A stretch of DNA of 64,000 nucleotides from Apoderus coryli (Eukaryota > Arthropoda > Insecta > Coleoptera > Attelabidae): assembly GCA_911728435.2 (NCBI GenBank), contig OU452200.1, forward strand, positions 22,955,715 to 23,019,714, given 5' to 3'. The notes under the pieces are model-generated. The model saw only the letters and a program-made list of their open reading frames with translations. It searched no databases and was not told the DNA's origin. How positions within the stretch are numbered: position 1 is the stretch's first letter; every line of letters starts with the position of its first letter. This document shows positions 41,525 through 53,992 of this stretch, piece by piece. Both the position numbers and the translations under genes were made by a program.

Positions 41525-43166
41525 AGCTCTCCATATCATATATGTAATATATGTATACATATATGGAGACTATTAGTTTCATGAATTTTTTTTTTTAATT
41601 TCTGTCTGTCTGTCTGTCTGTCTGTCTGTATGTCTGTCTGTCTGTCTATCTGTCTGCCTGTCTGCCTGTATCCACGAAAACGCAAAAACCGCTTAACAGA
41701 TTTTAACCAAATTTGGTGCAAATATACTATTGGACATGGCAAGGAGCTGATTAGATTTTGGGAAACATTGAGCGTAGGGAAGGGGTTTAAAAGAGGGTTC
41801 AAAAATTAAAAAAAAATCATTGTTCGTAAACTTATCTGAAACACTGCATAATTTTTTACGCATTTAATTGAATATAACCTAAAATATTGAACATAAAATA
41901 TTAGACCACATTGGCGTTCCAAAATAGGGTAAAATGGGGTAAAAAAGATTTAAAAAAAACGTATTTCTTAAACATAGCAGAAATATTAACTAGTTATTTA
42001 TAGCTTTAATAGAATATAACCTATAAAATGTGTCATACATAACTTACATTCATAGGCGTTCGGAAATAGTAGAAAAGGGGTTAAAACATAAAAAACATCT
42101 ATGTATTTCCTAATAATAATAATGGAATAATTTTTCATAGCTGTGATACAATATAAACTAAAAAATATTCCACAAAAGAATTGGTTCACACAGGCGTTCT
42201 AAAATAGTCTAAAAAAAGAGTCAAAAACGAAAAAAAAAATGTTTTACAAATATACCAGAAAAATTGGCTAATTATATACAGCTTTGATATAAGATAACCT
42301 ACAAAATGCAGCGTAAAATTTTTAATTACATAGGCGTTCGTAAATAGTAGAAAAGGGGGCAAAATAACAAAATATTTAAAATGTAAAAATTCTTATATTT
42401 AACCAGTTGAATTGGTGTTAAAAATACACTACAAAAATTAATGTACCATAGGCGTCCGTGAAAATTCTATAAAAGGGACAGAAAAAAATTGTATCCGTGA
42501 TAACTCAAAAACCACTTAAGCAACGGATTTTAACCACATTTGGTACGAAAATACTACAGGATATTTTTAAGTCGTGATTAACATTGAGCGTAGGCAAGGG
42601 GTTTAAAAGAGGGTTCAACAATTAAAAAAATTATAGCTCTTTAACTTATCCGAAATATTGAATAATTTTTTGTGCGTTTAATTAAATATAACCTAAAATA
42701 TTTAACCTAAACAATTAGACCACATTGACATTTGAAAAAAGTGTAAAAAGGGGTAAACAGTTTAGAAAAAAAAACGTATTTCTTAAACATAGCAGAAATA
42801 TTGACTAGTTATTTATAGCTTTGATAGAATAGGTATAATCTATAAAATGTGTTATAGACAACTTGTTTTCATAGGCGTTCGTAAATAATGTAAAAGGGGT
42901 CAAAATAAAATACAGACTTCCAAAACTTATTCGAAATACGGAATAATTTTTCATAGTTGTGATAGAATATATCCTAAAAAATAGAAGATCTGAAATATAA
43001 AATATGTAGGTACGTATAAATAGTGCCTCCAAAGAGAAGAAAAAGACAAAAAACCCGATACTTAAAAAAAATAGATGATATCTAAAACAAAAAAATATAT
43101 ATAAATTTTAGATAAATGAGAAAAAGGTCATAAAATTATTACTTTTACGCTTAAATATGGAGAGCT
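41525..43166 (-). mobile_element. Unclassified AGCTCTCCATAT-end element, complete copy
   Basis: AGCTCTCCATAT (41525-41536) is exactly mirrored by ATATGGAGAGCT (43155-43166). The flanks are ATT on both sides, a possible 3-bp target duplication. The interior matches the element at 19950-21746 in reverse: TCTG microsatellite, TGTATCCACGAAAACGC, the AACATTGAGCGTAGG block, and a series of units with CATAGGCGTTCG and AAAAGGGG words. No frame longer than about 90 codons is open, and none has a recognisable domain. It could be a non-autonomous DNA transposon; the superfamily is unknown. Confidence 0.65.
41605..41672 (-). repeat. TCTG microsatellite
   Basis: About 17 units of TCTG with a few changed bases, inside the unclassified element. 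Confidence 0.9.
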
Positions 43167-44252
43167 ATTCGTGCCTCGAGGGCAACAGTTTATTTTTAGT
43201 TTAGAATTTTTATTTTCATTTTGACGGTTGGACCGTTTTTTTTATTACTTATATACGTCAAAAATAGGTATTTTTTGTAAAAATTAAAAAATAAATCATT
43301 TGACCAATAACTTCTCGGCTTCTCCATAGGTACTACTCGAATATTCTATATGACTTATTTATCATAAATAATAATTTTGTCAATTTATATATCTTTTTAG
43401 TTGACTTTGATTATTCATAAATAACCATCAATATCCTGCAAATATCTTATTGCACGTGGCAAATAATAATAATTATTGTTTCCACAACATAAAAGTAATT
43501 TAACCACAGTGTCGTAAATTTCAAAATTAGTTTATCATAGCAATTAAATAAGTATATAATCTGAAGGCTGCACTATGCATAATTAGTTTACTTAAATTAA
43601 CAATACAGCGATCCATTTATAATCATTGATTTCCTAATTAATATGTTGATAATTAGTGTTTACATTCTGGTTTTCTCTAGCTTTGTTTGATTAGAACTAA
43701 CGTTTTAGTCATTTTACGTACTATATATGCATATGATTATATGCCTCCGACCTCCGACCTCGTTAAAGATTTGAAGTCTGACGTTTATTAATAATGAGAG
43801 AAATAAAAGCAATTCATGTAACCTTAATACTAATTAATTTCCGCATGCATTATAATATGGTCCATATACACGTTCATATATACCTGACTATGGTGGGTAG
43901 GTTGCTAGTTTTAAAATTTTTATAATACACCTACGAGAGATTCAGATTACCTTTTTGAATTATTTGGCTTTATCTTTTAAGTTGTACCTGAATTTATAGA
44001 ACTGTACAAATTTACTTAAACTATAAGTCTACATTAATCATCCAGCTCGAAAATTAGACGCGACGCACGCGACCCATGGATGAGGGAAGTTGACGGGTGT
44101 CTCAATTTTACGTTACTCAACATCTTCAAATATTATTTTCAATACTATAATAATAATAATCTTTATTGCCCAACAGTCTCTCATTTACAGAGCAATTACA
44201 AAGAAATATTTATATTTATTTAAATATACTTAGTAACTTTAAAAGGATTGCA
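43167..44252. other. AT-rich intergenic DNA
   Basis: No gene seen. ATAATAATAATCTTTATTGC at about 44146 looks like the reversed 3' tail of a LINE (AATAAAG plus ATT repeats on the minus strand). Confidence 0.4.
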
Positions 44253-44460
44253 TGTCCGTAAATATAATAAATGAAAAATAATTTCATGGCAAAGCGGATT
44301 AACTTACTGGTTTCACCTACACAAGAAATTTTGTTTAATTTAGCAGGGCCCCAGTCTAATTCAATAGAACCAGACCGAGGCATGGGTCGACAGATACTGA
44401 CGAATTCCTTTCGCTCTTGTTATGAGCTCGTCAGAGTCGTTGTCATAGAATAATGTTTAT
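44253..44460 (-). repeat. Hammerhead-bearing repeat, copy 3
   Basis: Begins CCGTAAATATAATAAATG and holds, in reverse, the same blocks as copy 1: GGCAAAGCGGA, GTTTCACCTACACA, GCAGGGCCCCAGTCTAATTC and CCGAGGCATGGGTCGACAG, followed by the hammerhead core. Confidence 0.65.
44393..44440 (-). ncRNA. Hammerhead ribozyme-like motif, best core
   Basis: On the minus strand: CTGACGA (44434-44428), then stem II GCTC-ATAACAA-GAGC (a perfect 4-bp stem), GAAA, and a short stem III region GGAATTC ending GTC at 44401-44399. The cleavage site would lie before AGTATC (44398-44393). All core bases are present. Stem I pairs over about three bases with GACT before the core, weaker than in the sister copies. The short stem III is typical of hammerheads in Penelope-like elements and retrozymes. 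Confidence 0.6.
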
Positions 44461-45359
44461 ATACTGAAATGTTTATATACTGAAATAGAATGGACTCTCC
44501 CGTGTTGACGAATTTGTCGATATAATTGCGCCATCTACTTGTTTGGAAATAAGCAAAAAAACTGCATCGATATAAAAGGTAACCGTAATGCGTAGTAGAC
44601 AAGCTTTGTATCTCGACCGCTAGAGGTCTCTATTGCTTTAGGCTTGATATTTGAGTTATCACTAATAGTGAAAAATGAAAATGTTTTGTATAGTCCAATG
44701 TACTTTTTTAAAATACACGTAGTCGCAGTATTTTATATATGCGAGTACGCCTATTTAAAAAAGTTGGACAATACAAAAATCTTAATTTTTTAAAACAAAG
44801 TTTTTTGAATAATTTAGGGAAATATTAACTGTGCCTCCACTTATAGGTTGAAAATAACAAAAATGCCTCATTTAAACAATACTTTATTTATAAACAAAGT
44901 CCATTTTACAAAAAATTTATTTTTACACAGATTTTTATTTATAATAGATATAAAATGTTTCAACATTATTTATCTCATTATACATTTCCTCGCTTAGAAA
45001 ACTACTATAAATTAAATTAATGTTTTGTTTACAATATTTTTAATTTCAAATAAGAAACAACAAAATATACTGAAAATGTTTAAAAACCAAATAGAAATGA
45101 ACATACCCGGCACTTTTAATGCAGGCAATTCTCCCTTTTTGAGAGTTTGATTGGGTCCAAAATCTTCTGGTATAAAATGCTCCGAACAAACCCTACAATT
45201 GTTGTAATCTTCTCTGCTTTCATTTCAGTAATCAAACGTTTGTTTCCACACATATACACAGTAGTGCATATCCGATACCATGCAGAGGCCGAACAACTTC
45301 AATGTATTATAGGTAAAACCAGTCGCATAAATAGAAATCAAAATAGTGTGAACACAAAA
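44461..45359. other. Intergenic DNA, no gene confirmed
   Basis: Only short frames of random composition. The start of the 45.36-45.60 kb repeat may reach back to about 45150, where no diagnostic block was found. Confidence 0.35.
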
Positions 45360-45600
45360 CCCTAGCAGGAGACCATTGATCCTTCTGCCAGCATCTCCCA
45401 AATATTTGGGTATCAGCAACGCTCGTCGATGTTTAATGCCAAATAATGAAAAATTAAAAGGATTTCATGTCCGTAAATATAATAAATGAAAAATAATTTT
45501 ATGGCAAAGCGGACTAAATTACTGGTTTCACACAATTCCTTGTGTAGGTGAAACCAGCAATTTAGTCCGCTTTGCCATGAAATCATTTTTCGTGCGCAGA
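45360..45600 (-). repeat. Hammerhead-family repeat end with snapback
   Basis: 45400-45445 matches, in reverse, the block at 22790-22870 (CCAAATA...GGGTATCAGCAACGCTC). From about 45490 to 45593 the sequence folds back on itself: TTTATGGCAAAGCGGACTAA and ATTACTGGTTTCAC are mirrored by GTGAAACCAGCAATT and TTAGTCCGCTTTGCCATGAA around a 15-base centre. The arms are about 45 bp. No hammerhead core remains in this copy. Confidence 0.65.
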
Positions 45601-45639
45601 AACAAACAGAGAACAGGAAGAAACGTCCAATTCGATGCT

Positions 45640-47275
45640 GGAGAAGAGGATCATACCCGAAGCTGATGCAAGAAAGAAGACAGCAACAAACCCCCTCGGC
45701 CGTCGGAAATCTAAAAGGGGTCGGTAAAAAGGGACAATCCTCGACATGTATCAAGCAGACCCCCAAAAATAGTGCACTAGTTACTTCAATAAAGCATAGA
45801 CCAAATAGTGTGTTTGTCGACGGTTTAGTCAACCGTAAACAAGTTTTGCTGCTTATTGATACGACAAGAACCATCATTAGACCTGCCATAGCGAACACTA
45901 AAATTCAACCGACCAAATGGAGACTTCGTACGGCTACAGGGGAACAGGCGAACATTCATGAAGAAACGGGCGTCAGTATTCAGTTGGGCAATACAGTTTT
46001 CAAACATCATCATCAGCATTCACTCGCTAATGAGTATGAATTATTCCAACCCAGGGATTTCTGTTGTAAAATCTAAGACAGCTAAACAGTCCGATCATCG
46101 CAAACCTTCTGCGTAAGGACTAAAGAAAGTATTCGAGTAGAAGCAAACCAATGTGGCAAGACGTAACTGAGTGTTCACCTGTATTAAATACGTACTGGGC
46201 CAAATTTGACTCGATCGTTGTTGATGATGACCAATTGAAACGTGTTCTTTTGAGACCAGATAGTACCGAGGAAAAGAGAACAGAGGGTATAACAAGTTTT
46301 AAAACAGATACATAATTGAACATCCGGAGGTCATCTGGGAGTGACTAAAACGATGCAAAAACTTCGGGAACGTTTTTATTGAGCTACTACTCAAGGATGA
46401 CGTAAAGGAAATGCCCTACATGCACGGCTAGTCATGGATCACAAGGCCGCAAAAAGACTGCAATCAAGAAATACAACATGGGTAGTCCATTTGAATGAAT
46501 TTGATTGACATAGCAGGCCCATTCCATAGTCCGAAGAGGGAAACAAATGCATATGCGTTGTGGCGGAGGCTTATGCGTGATTAAATCAGGAAGCTGTCAC
46601 CGTCGCCGAAACCTTAGTTAAAGAATGGATATGTCGATCAGGGACGCAACTTCGACTCACACCTTTTCCAAGGAGTCTGTAACAGATTGGGGATCCGGAA
46701 AACAAGAACCACAGCACTACACCCGCAGTCCGAAGGAATGGTTGAGTGAATGAACAAAACCATTAACCGACATCTGGCGAAAGTTCTTGCAGATAACCAA
46801 CGCGACTAGGATTGTCACTTGTCACTATTCCTATTGGCCTACCGCTCAGCCATTTATGACACAATAGGAGAGATGCCGGCAAGTTTCGTATTTGGTCGAA
46901 AATTACCCTGCGATCTGAAGTTTGGGCCTCCAGGGCACCGACACCGCCGGTGAAAACTACGTGTCGGATTTGCGAACAAGAATGGATGACGCCTACAACC
47001 GAATGCGATGCAACATCGAAAAGGCTAGCGAACGCATGAAGGAAAGGTACGACATAAACGTTTCTGCAGACAGCTTCAAGGTTGATGATTTGGTATGCCT
47101 GTATAATCGCATCGACGACGTGGATACTCCCCGAAACTACAGAAGGCATGGGGGGTCCCTACATAATCGTGACAAAAATCAACGAATTCATTTATCGCAT
47201 TAAGAACAGATGTAATGGAAAGCTCAGGTTGGTCCACTTCACTAGAATGGCTCCTTACGAATGTGAAGAATAAGA
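45640..47275 (+). pseudogene. Ty3/gypsy-type pol remnant (protease and integrase)
   Basis: Protease region in frame 45666-46076: FVDGLVNRKQVLLLIDTTRT, where the active-site DTGA has become DTTR, and ATGEQANIHEETGVSIQLG. After a jump (reverse transcriptase and RNase H are missing around 46075-46140) come the linker YWAKFDSIVVDD and the integrase zinc-region end SGGHLGVTKTMQKLRERFY. The integrase core follows in broken frames: IDIAGPFHSP, DQGRNFDSHLFQGVCNRLGI, TTALHPQSEGMVE, HLSLFLLAYRSAIYDTIGEM, and the C-terminal part RYDINVSADSFKVDDLVCLY...RNYRR.GGPYIIVTKINEF..YRIK, ending APYECEE at 47272. There are many stops, and no long terminal repeats were identified at either side. Confidence 0.7.
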
Positions 47276-48840
47276 CGGGAAAAGTTAAGGATATATTACA
47301 TAGTAATTAATACTATTGGTACTGGGGTTCTGCGTGCCTTCGTCGTTGGCAAATTTTCTTGCGTTAATGAAGTTGAAATATCGGTTTTCATGTTTGTACA
47401 ATAATATGTAACTTTTGTAGTTTTTGGATTATTTCCCTTTTTTTTTATCTTTTTTTATGTTTTTTCCTTGGGTTGTTAACTGATATTTTATTTTTTGGTT
47501 GCATTAATTTGTATATGTAAAATAGTTTTAGAGTTCGTACTTATTTGGTTTGCCAGGCTTGTAAACAATATCATCATATTCAATACAGATTAAAGAGTAT
47601 CAGCAAAGATAAACACGTTAATCGAATAAGGAACTTTAAAAGACCGTATGGACACAGGTAAAGGTGTTACTCCTGAACTAGACGTTATACTTTATAAGTA
47701 ACTAGTAACTCTGCATATGTACAACTTACTTTTGAAATGTATTCAAGTTACAGTTACTTTTTCGTTCTGAGCATGTCAGCTTCTTCAGAGCAACGTTGAT
47801 AAACTGAACGCATCTATTATGGAGAACCTAACTGTTAATATTTTGAAAATGGTAAAACGCATTGGCAATAACAGGACTACCTAACCAGATTAAGAAATCT
47901 GTCCGTCTGTGCCGCCTGAGTGTTGGTATAATAATTGGCCAGTGTTGGGTATAAAGCATATACATTGGCAAGTCAAAAAATATAAACGACTACTTTACAT
48001 TTACATAGGTAATTAAACAAAAATAAATCTAAACAATACAAGTGTATAAATAAAATACAAAAAGATGTATAATATAAAAGACAAGAAATACATATAGAGT
48101 AATAAGACAAACGCACACACTGGTTGAAATACTTATCGCAGATCGCAGCCTACACAGCAAGTTATGACACGTAAGAGCAAGCCACAACATACTCCTGTAA
48201 CGTGTAGAAACACTTCTTGATCCACTAGCTATAATTCTGACAGTTTGTCGTTCCCTTTTCAACAAAAATAGAAGTGAGCTGAGAAGCAGGTAGTTATGTC
48301 AAGTCAGTTCAGCTGAGCTGAGGTGTATAAGAAAAACGTATAATCACTAACAAAAGTATTAGGTAGATCTACTATAATAGTTTACATATATACAACACGT
48401 GTCGATATTTACGACCAATTGTCTTTCACCTGATTGAGAGGCTCCCTTTGTGAAGGTCGATTTGTAGACGCGTAGTTTACAGAGATTAATCTAAATAATA
48501 AAGTATATACTTATTTTAATTCTTGCCTAAAGAACTAGTCATTCAGTTACTTTTGGCAGCGTATATTTACGCTGCTTTTGGTCTGACTTTTTAACAATCA
48601 TTTTTATGAGAGATGCGGAAAAGTATGGTATGGGTTTTGCTTGTTTCAAGATGGTTTTATAAATACCATTTGTTTATTTAAAATGATGCTCTCCGTAAAA
48701 TTTGTGTATTTAAAATATAACACTTTCTTTCTATTTAGTTTCTTTGACCTTTTTTTATAAGTTTTAGGGATTTTTTTTCTTGATTTTAGGTCAATAACTA
48801 CTTATATTTTAATTTGTATAAATCAGTTAATATATTCATA
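47276..48840. other. Intergenic DNA, possibly old LTR remains
   Basis: The 3' side of the gypsy-type remnant should hold a terminal repeat, but no duplicate of this sequence is seen on the 5' side. No genes recognised. Confidence 0.35.
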
Positions 48841-48904
48841 ATAACATTGACGTTTCGACAATTGTCGTTGTCTTTCTCAAAATGTCTACAATTAAAAATT
48901 AAAT

Positions 48905-49885
48905 AAGTAAACAGTAGTCAACCACACGTATACATTTACATTTTGAACATACCTGTATAGTCTGGATATTGCATAAAACACATTTTACAACTACATACAA
49001 CACATTAAAATAACAATATTTGACATTACATTTAAAAAGTGTTCTACCATCATTTTCGTATATTTTTATTTCTATTTAAATTCAGTACAAAATAAATAAT
49101 CAAACAGGTAGCCAGCCATAGGTACATTCACAGAATGCCGGTATAGATTCTGCTTAGATTACTTACATCTTTTTTGTCATTCACCGCATTTTCGTTTTTG
49201 TGGATATATACCATTTCCAAAAATTCTCTCCTTTTTTGATTGTTTTCAGATCTTAATATTTTCACATTAGGAAAGTCAAACACATGGTTTTGGTTAGTTT
49301 CATGATTTGTTAGGGCCGTTTTGTTCTTTTTATCATATTTATGGCCTTTTATTCTGTTCTCCAAATACTGCGAGGTTTGAGCGATGTATACTGAATTGCA
49401 ATCCATACAAGGTATTTCAGAAATTATATTACTTTTTTTATTATTTGGTGTTTTGGTTTTTAGTGCGCTAAAATATTTGGAAAACTGATTACAGCTCTTA
49501 TGACAAACATTAATTTGATATTTTTTTAAACATTTTGGGAAAATGTTGAGACAAACCATCTACATAAGGCAATTACAGATATTTATCTTGGTTTATGTTT
49601 TTTTGTGAGTTCCTAAATGCATCGTTATACATTTTATTGATTCTGTAAAAAAAATTTAACTAATCTAAGCAGAATCTGTACCGGCATTCTGTGAACGTAC
49701 CTATGGCTGGCTACCTGTTTGATTATTTATTTTCTACTGAATTTAAATAGAAATGAAAGTATTCGAAAACTTTTTAAATGTAATGTCAAATATTGTTATT
49801 TTAATGTGTTGTATGTAGTTGTAAAATGTGTTTTATGCAATATCCAGACTATACAGGTATGTTGAAAATGTAAATGTATACGTAA
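48905..49885 (-). mobile_element. Penelope-like fragment bounded by inverted repeats
   Basis: 48920-49165 and 49660-49885 are reverse complements (shared words include CAGGTAGCCAGCCATAGGTA, CAGAATGCCGGTA and TACCTGTATAGTCTGGATAT). The left arm includes the C-terminal codons of the endonuclease frame (VSNLSRIYTGIL). Inverted or mixed-orientation terminal repeats are common in Penelope-like elements, which fits. At the low-coordinate edge, 48849-48885 has a GACGTTTCGACAATTGTCG stretch like the sequence around Penelope hammerheads, but its core is imperfect. Confidence 0.6.
49128..49559 (-). pseudogene. Penelope-like GIY-YIG endonuclease domain
   Basis: 143 codons with IISEIPCMDCNSVYIAQTSQ, YLENRIKGHKYDKKNKTALT and NHETNQNHVFDF, then REFLEMVYIHKNENAVNDKK. 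This is the GIY-YIG nuclease layout of Penelope-like elements: C-x2-C, then VYIGQT, R at the second motif, H-x...H, and E in LEM. The YIG glycine is Ala here (YIA), which may impair activity. The nuclease nicks target DNA for reverse transcription. The RT part that should precede it is absent. Confidence 0.7.
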
Positions 49886-51150
49886 TACAGTAAGTGATTT
49901 GATTAAACAATACAATTTCGAACAATATCATAATACTTACCATATATTTTACATATACGGTATACGTTTTCATTACATTTGAGCAAAATTAATGAACTAC
50001 AAACCCAGTCCAGTCTTTAATTCTAAATACCATCATACTCGTATTTCACTAACTTAAACCTCGAAATTGATGTAAATGAGTTATTTGTACCTATTTAATT
50101 TATGCTAATAAAATTCATAATTCAATTATTATAGGACTGGAATCAGCAAATATAGATACACTAATTTTTAATTCTTAGTAACATATTTCACCAACTAAAA
50201 CCTCAAAATCGTTCTAGATGGTTTATTTGCATCAATATATTCTCTTTTTACTAATACATTTTAATTATTATTCGCTAGAAAACAGCAGTTATATAGAAAC
50301 ATCTTTCTTAAATGGCTTATTTGCGTTCAATCTATTTTGTTTTGTAATGACAAAATTCATATTTGAATTCTGGGAGTAAAACATGACACTTTAATTTTTA
50401 ATTCTAAATAATATCATCATATCATTTGAATTATTTTCCAAAATTTTATAAACTTGTTGAACTTTCGTGTATTTTTATTTAAGTGCATAATCACTTACAA
50501 TATTTGTTGTTGTTTGTTTTATTTTACAAAATATATGCGGAAATTCTTATTGAGATTAAACAGAAAGAAATAAGAATGAAAAAAAAAACATGAAATACAA
50601 AGATTTTAAGATCCAGACTTCGCAAGATACCATGAAAAATAAATCTGACAAATATAAATCACAGAGTCAGCAATATAAAAATACTGCAAGAGAAGTTTTG
50701 TATAACAATATTTTCTTTCGACCGTACTTGTAATAATATGAATTGACTATTATTTATGGTTCGCGGTCTGTTATAACTTATAACTCAACAAGATTAATGC
50801 AAACATCTCATTTAATCCAGAACCCTCTATATTTCGTTCAGATTCTTAACTTTATCAGGAGGAAAGGCTAAGTTACACACCACATTGCGAGAATTAATTA
50901 AATTTGTTCAAATGATTAAAATGCATGACAAAGACGAGTACCATGCTTATAAAAACAAACTCCCACAACACTTTAGAACTTCTGAGTAAAATCAATTAAC
51001 AGCGAATGTACGTTGGTCAAAAAATCGTTGTCACCAATAATAGATATAAAAAGTTCAATATGTATGAAAAACGCATCAATCATGGGCAACGAACAAAACA
51101 TATACACCAAATAATTAATATTTAATATACAGAGAAGGATGAGTTATATT
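49886..51150. other. AT-rich intergenic DNA, no gene seen
   Basis: No recognisable coding or structured element in about 1.26 kb. Confidence 0.5.
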
Positions 51151-51158
51151 TTGCAAAA

Positions 51159-51990
51159 TTAGTTCAACAGGCTACAATAAATCACACCTAGTTGGCCGAA
51201 GTCAGGTCTAGAATTTATAACCGTTTTGTTAGACATAGAAAACATGTCAAGGATAACCGGTTGAGCATAATCGAATTGGTGGTCCAGTGTCACTTTTATG
51301 TTGACTGATCCGTTGTTGAAGGTTTTGTGTGCTATATACCTACCATTGCAATCACGACAAAGAATCTTATAAACCACATTGATGTTTTGTAATAAGGGGA
51401 TGGAATCTTTAAGTTTAGTGAACAAATTATTGTTAATGGTCAAGGTGATATACGAGTACTTAGCGATCTTTAAGTTGGGAAATTGTTTTGTGTATTAGAT
51501 GATATTATCAGATTCTAAATATACGGAATTTTTTTCTATTTAATAAGACTAGTGTTCAAGGGTTCAGTGGGCCCATCAAAACATCTGTGTTGGATATTAG
51601 TTGCCTAAGAATTTTATTAGAATAACCGTTATCCAGAAATATGTGGAAAACTTTTTTAAGATTTTTATGCAGAAACTCAAGATCAGAAATGAGGGTTATC
51701 TGATTTGTCATAGCAAGAACCGTATTATACTGTTGATTCTTGGGATGGTTGGAGAAGAAATTTATAAATCTAGCGGATGATGTAGGTTTATTATACCAAT
51801 CCAACTTTATCTTATTGTTGTCAGATCTAGTTACCAGTGTATCCACGAAAGGGACAGAGTTGTGAGTTTCTATCTCTATTGTAAACTGTATGTGGTGATC
51901 TATTGAATTGAAAATATCCAAAGTTGATTTGGACTTAGTTTTCGGAACAGTTATAATATCATCAACGTACTTAATAATTGTACAGTTGAT
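51159..51990 (-). pseudogene. Penelope-like RT C-terminus plus GIY-YIG domain
   Basis: Minus-strand order is RT then endonuclease, as in intact Penelope-like elements. At 51990-51921, IIKYVDDIITVPKTK is the RT motif C (YVDD). The frame 51921-51556 continues with HIQFTIEIETHNSVPFVDTL, DWYNKPTSSARFINFFSNHP and KVFHIFLDNGYSNKILRQLI, the conserved RT thumb and following region. The frame 51443-51159 has NVVYKILCRDCNGRYIAHKT, the start of the GIY-YIG domain (again YIA), then degenerates. Stops and a frame change between the parts show a pseudogene. It is a different subfamily from the 49-kb fragment. Confidence 0.7.
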
Positions 51991-53221
51991 CCTTATGCCG
52001 CTTTATAAAAGCGTTCATTCAACTGCGGCCGGTTTAAAGTTTTAAAGGAATGCCTTATATGATTTCGAAATGACAGTATTTTCTCGCAAAAATATAGAAG
52101 TGTGCTTCCATTGCAAGAATGTAATAGACTCATTCATTTTCTAAGATATTTCCAAGAACTGTTTTTCGTCCCAGTTTGGTACACAACGCCATGTGTCCAT
52201 TATTGGCAGAATATACAGGGTTATTCACTAACTATTTAATTTCCAAAAAGTTTTATGTTTGGTTTCGATAAAAATAATTTATGGCTACATTTTAAAAATA
52301 TTGTGAATCTATACAGGGTCTTCCAAATATAAGAAATGTACCATAGTTGTGTTTTTTTAAATGGAATGTATATGAATATATTTTTAGACTCCCCGTCCAA
52401 AATAAACCCAATTTTCACTATAGTACATCTCACCTAAACCTGAAAGTTTTTTAAATATTTTACTTTTTATAAAAATATAGACATAATTTGAATGAAAAAC
52501 TTCACACCTATTCGTTTGTTCTTTTTAAGCCAGTCTGGGCTGATAAATATACCCACTAATCACTTGTTACACCAAATACGAGTATAAAAAACCTGCAATA
52601 CTGCATAATATATATTATATGAACGTAAAGTTTAATTCTAAATAACTTTTTTATTTCAAATGGAACACTATACCGGGTGTCTGTGTGAGGTAAAAATTAG
52701 ATGCACAAAGTAATTATGTGTCAAATATTATTATACTTTCCTATGGATAAGTTTTAACGTTTTCGTGGAAAATGCACATATTCATATTAGGCGATTTTTA
52801 ATTAACCACCCTGTATTTGATGATGATGAAATTAATTATCTATTAATCACTATAAGGTTTTCGTATAGATATGTATATGTTTAATTTTGCATGGAAAAAG
52901 CACATATTGGTAGTAATAGGAAGAATTTTTCAAAATTGTAATATTTATCAAGTCGCCATGAGAATTTGAGAAACCATATATTTAATCAATAACATAATAA
53001 ATAAATACATTTTTAACTTAAATTAACAAGATATACTGATAAATTTTATAATAAATGTTCAAAATGATTGGACTCTAGGCACATTTGAATCCTTTTCTTA
53101 AATCCTTCAAAAACTTTAACCTGGTGTAACGCTTCTAAACGCTTTGTATATTTGCTCCTTCATCTGCTCTATTAAAAAAGTTTTCATTTTCGAAGATTTT
53201 GTTCCGGCCCATGTACAAAAT

Positions 53222-53407
53222 TCAACACGATTTAAAATCAATATTGAAAAGTTCTTGATCCAGTTGCACTATGTTTGGGTGGTATTTTTCGTTAAACTGT
53301 CTCTGGAAGACTGTTTTTTTGGGATGATTTTGCGCCGGGAACCTTTGATCGTAAACTCGCGATGCCAGTAAAGCGATTTTGGGCCATTCTTCCAGAATAA
53401 AAGTCAT
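53222..53407 (-). pseudogene. Mariner-like transposase N-terminal fragment, copy B
   Basis: MTFILEEWPKIALLASRVYD, then AQNHPKKTVFQRQFNEKY and VQLDQELFNIDFKSC. This is the same protein segment as 9080-9307 in copy A. At its 3' side, 53130-53040 on the minus strand holds the C-terminal piece (KGFKKRIQMCLESNHF). The catalytic core is missing, as in copy A, so both descend from one deleted ancestor. Confidence 0.55.
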
Positions 53408-53980
53408 GTCTATTCTTTCTCATTTGGAATAGCTTTATGGAAAATTCCCATCTCTTAGGTAAAAATTTTCATCAGCCTATTTGAAATATCAAATTAAAAA
53501 AATGTATTCTGTCTTCTCAAATGTTTGCATTTTCCGTGCAAACGTCAAGAGTTATCTATAGGAAAGTATTATAATATTTGACAGATAATTACTTTGTGCA
53601 TCTAATGTTGACGTCATATATCGGGTGTTCCATTTGAAATAAACAAGTTATTTAGAATTAAACTTTATACCTAATACTAAATACAGGGTATTTATTATAT
53701 ATATATTATATTTATATTATATTTTATTTTATATTTGGCGTAACAAGTGATGAGTGATATAAAGATAAAGTGATATTTATCAGCCTAGACTGGCTTAAAA
53801 AGAACAAACGAATAGGTTGGAATTTGACAGATAATTACTATCTGCATCTAATTTTGACCTCATATGCTGAGTGTTCCATTTCAAATAAACAAGTTGTTTC
53901 GAATTAAACTTTACGTTCATGTAACTTAAATTATTGAATACCCTGTTTTAGTATTGGGGTTTTTTTATATTTGACGTAAC

Positions 53981-53992
53981 AAGTGATGAGTG
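53981..53992 (+). repeat. Target-site duplication, left copy
   Basis: AAGTGATGAGTG, repeated at 57857-57868 on the other side of the LINE. Confidence 0.85.

Noticed and set aside
48849..48885. Hammerhead candidate on the minus strand at the edge of the 49-kb Penelope fragment
   Set aside because: CGAAAC and a possible stem are present, but CTGANGA is replaced by TTGAGAA, so the core is not satisfied.
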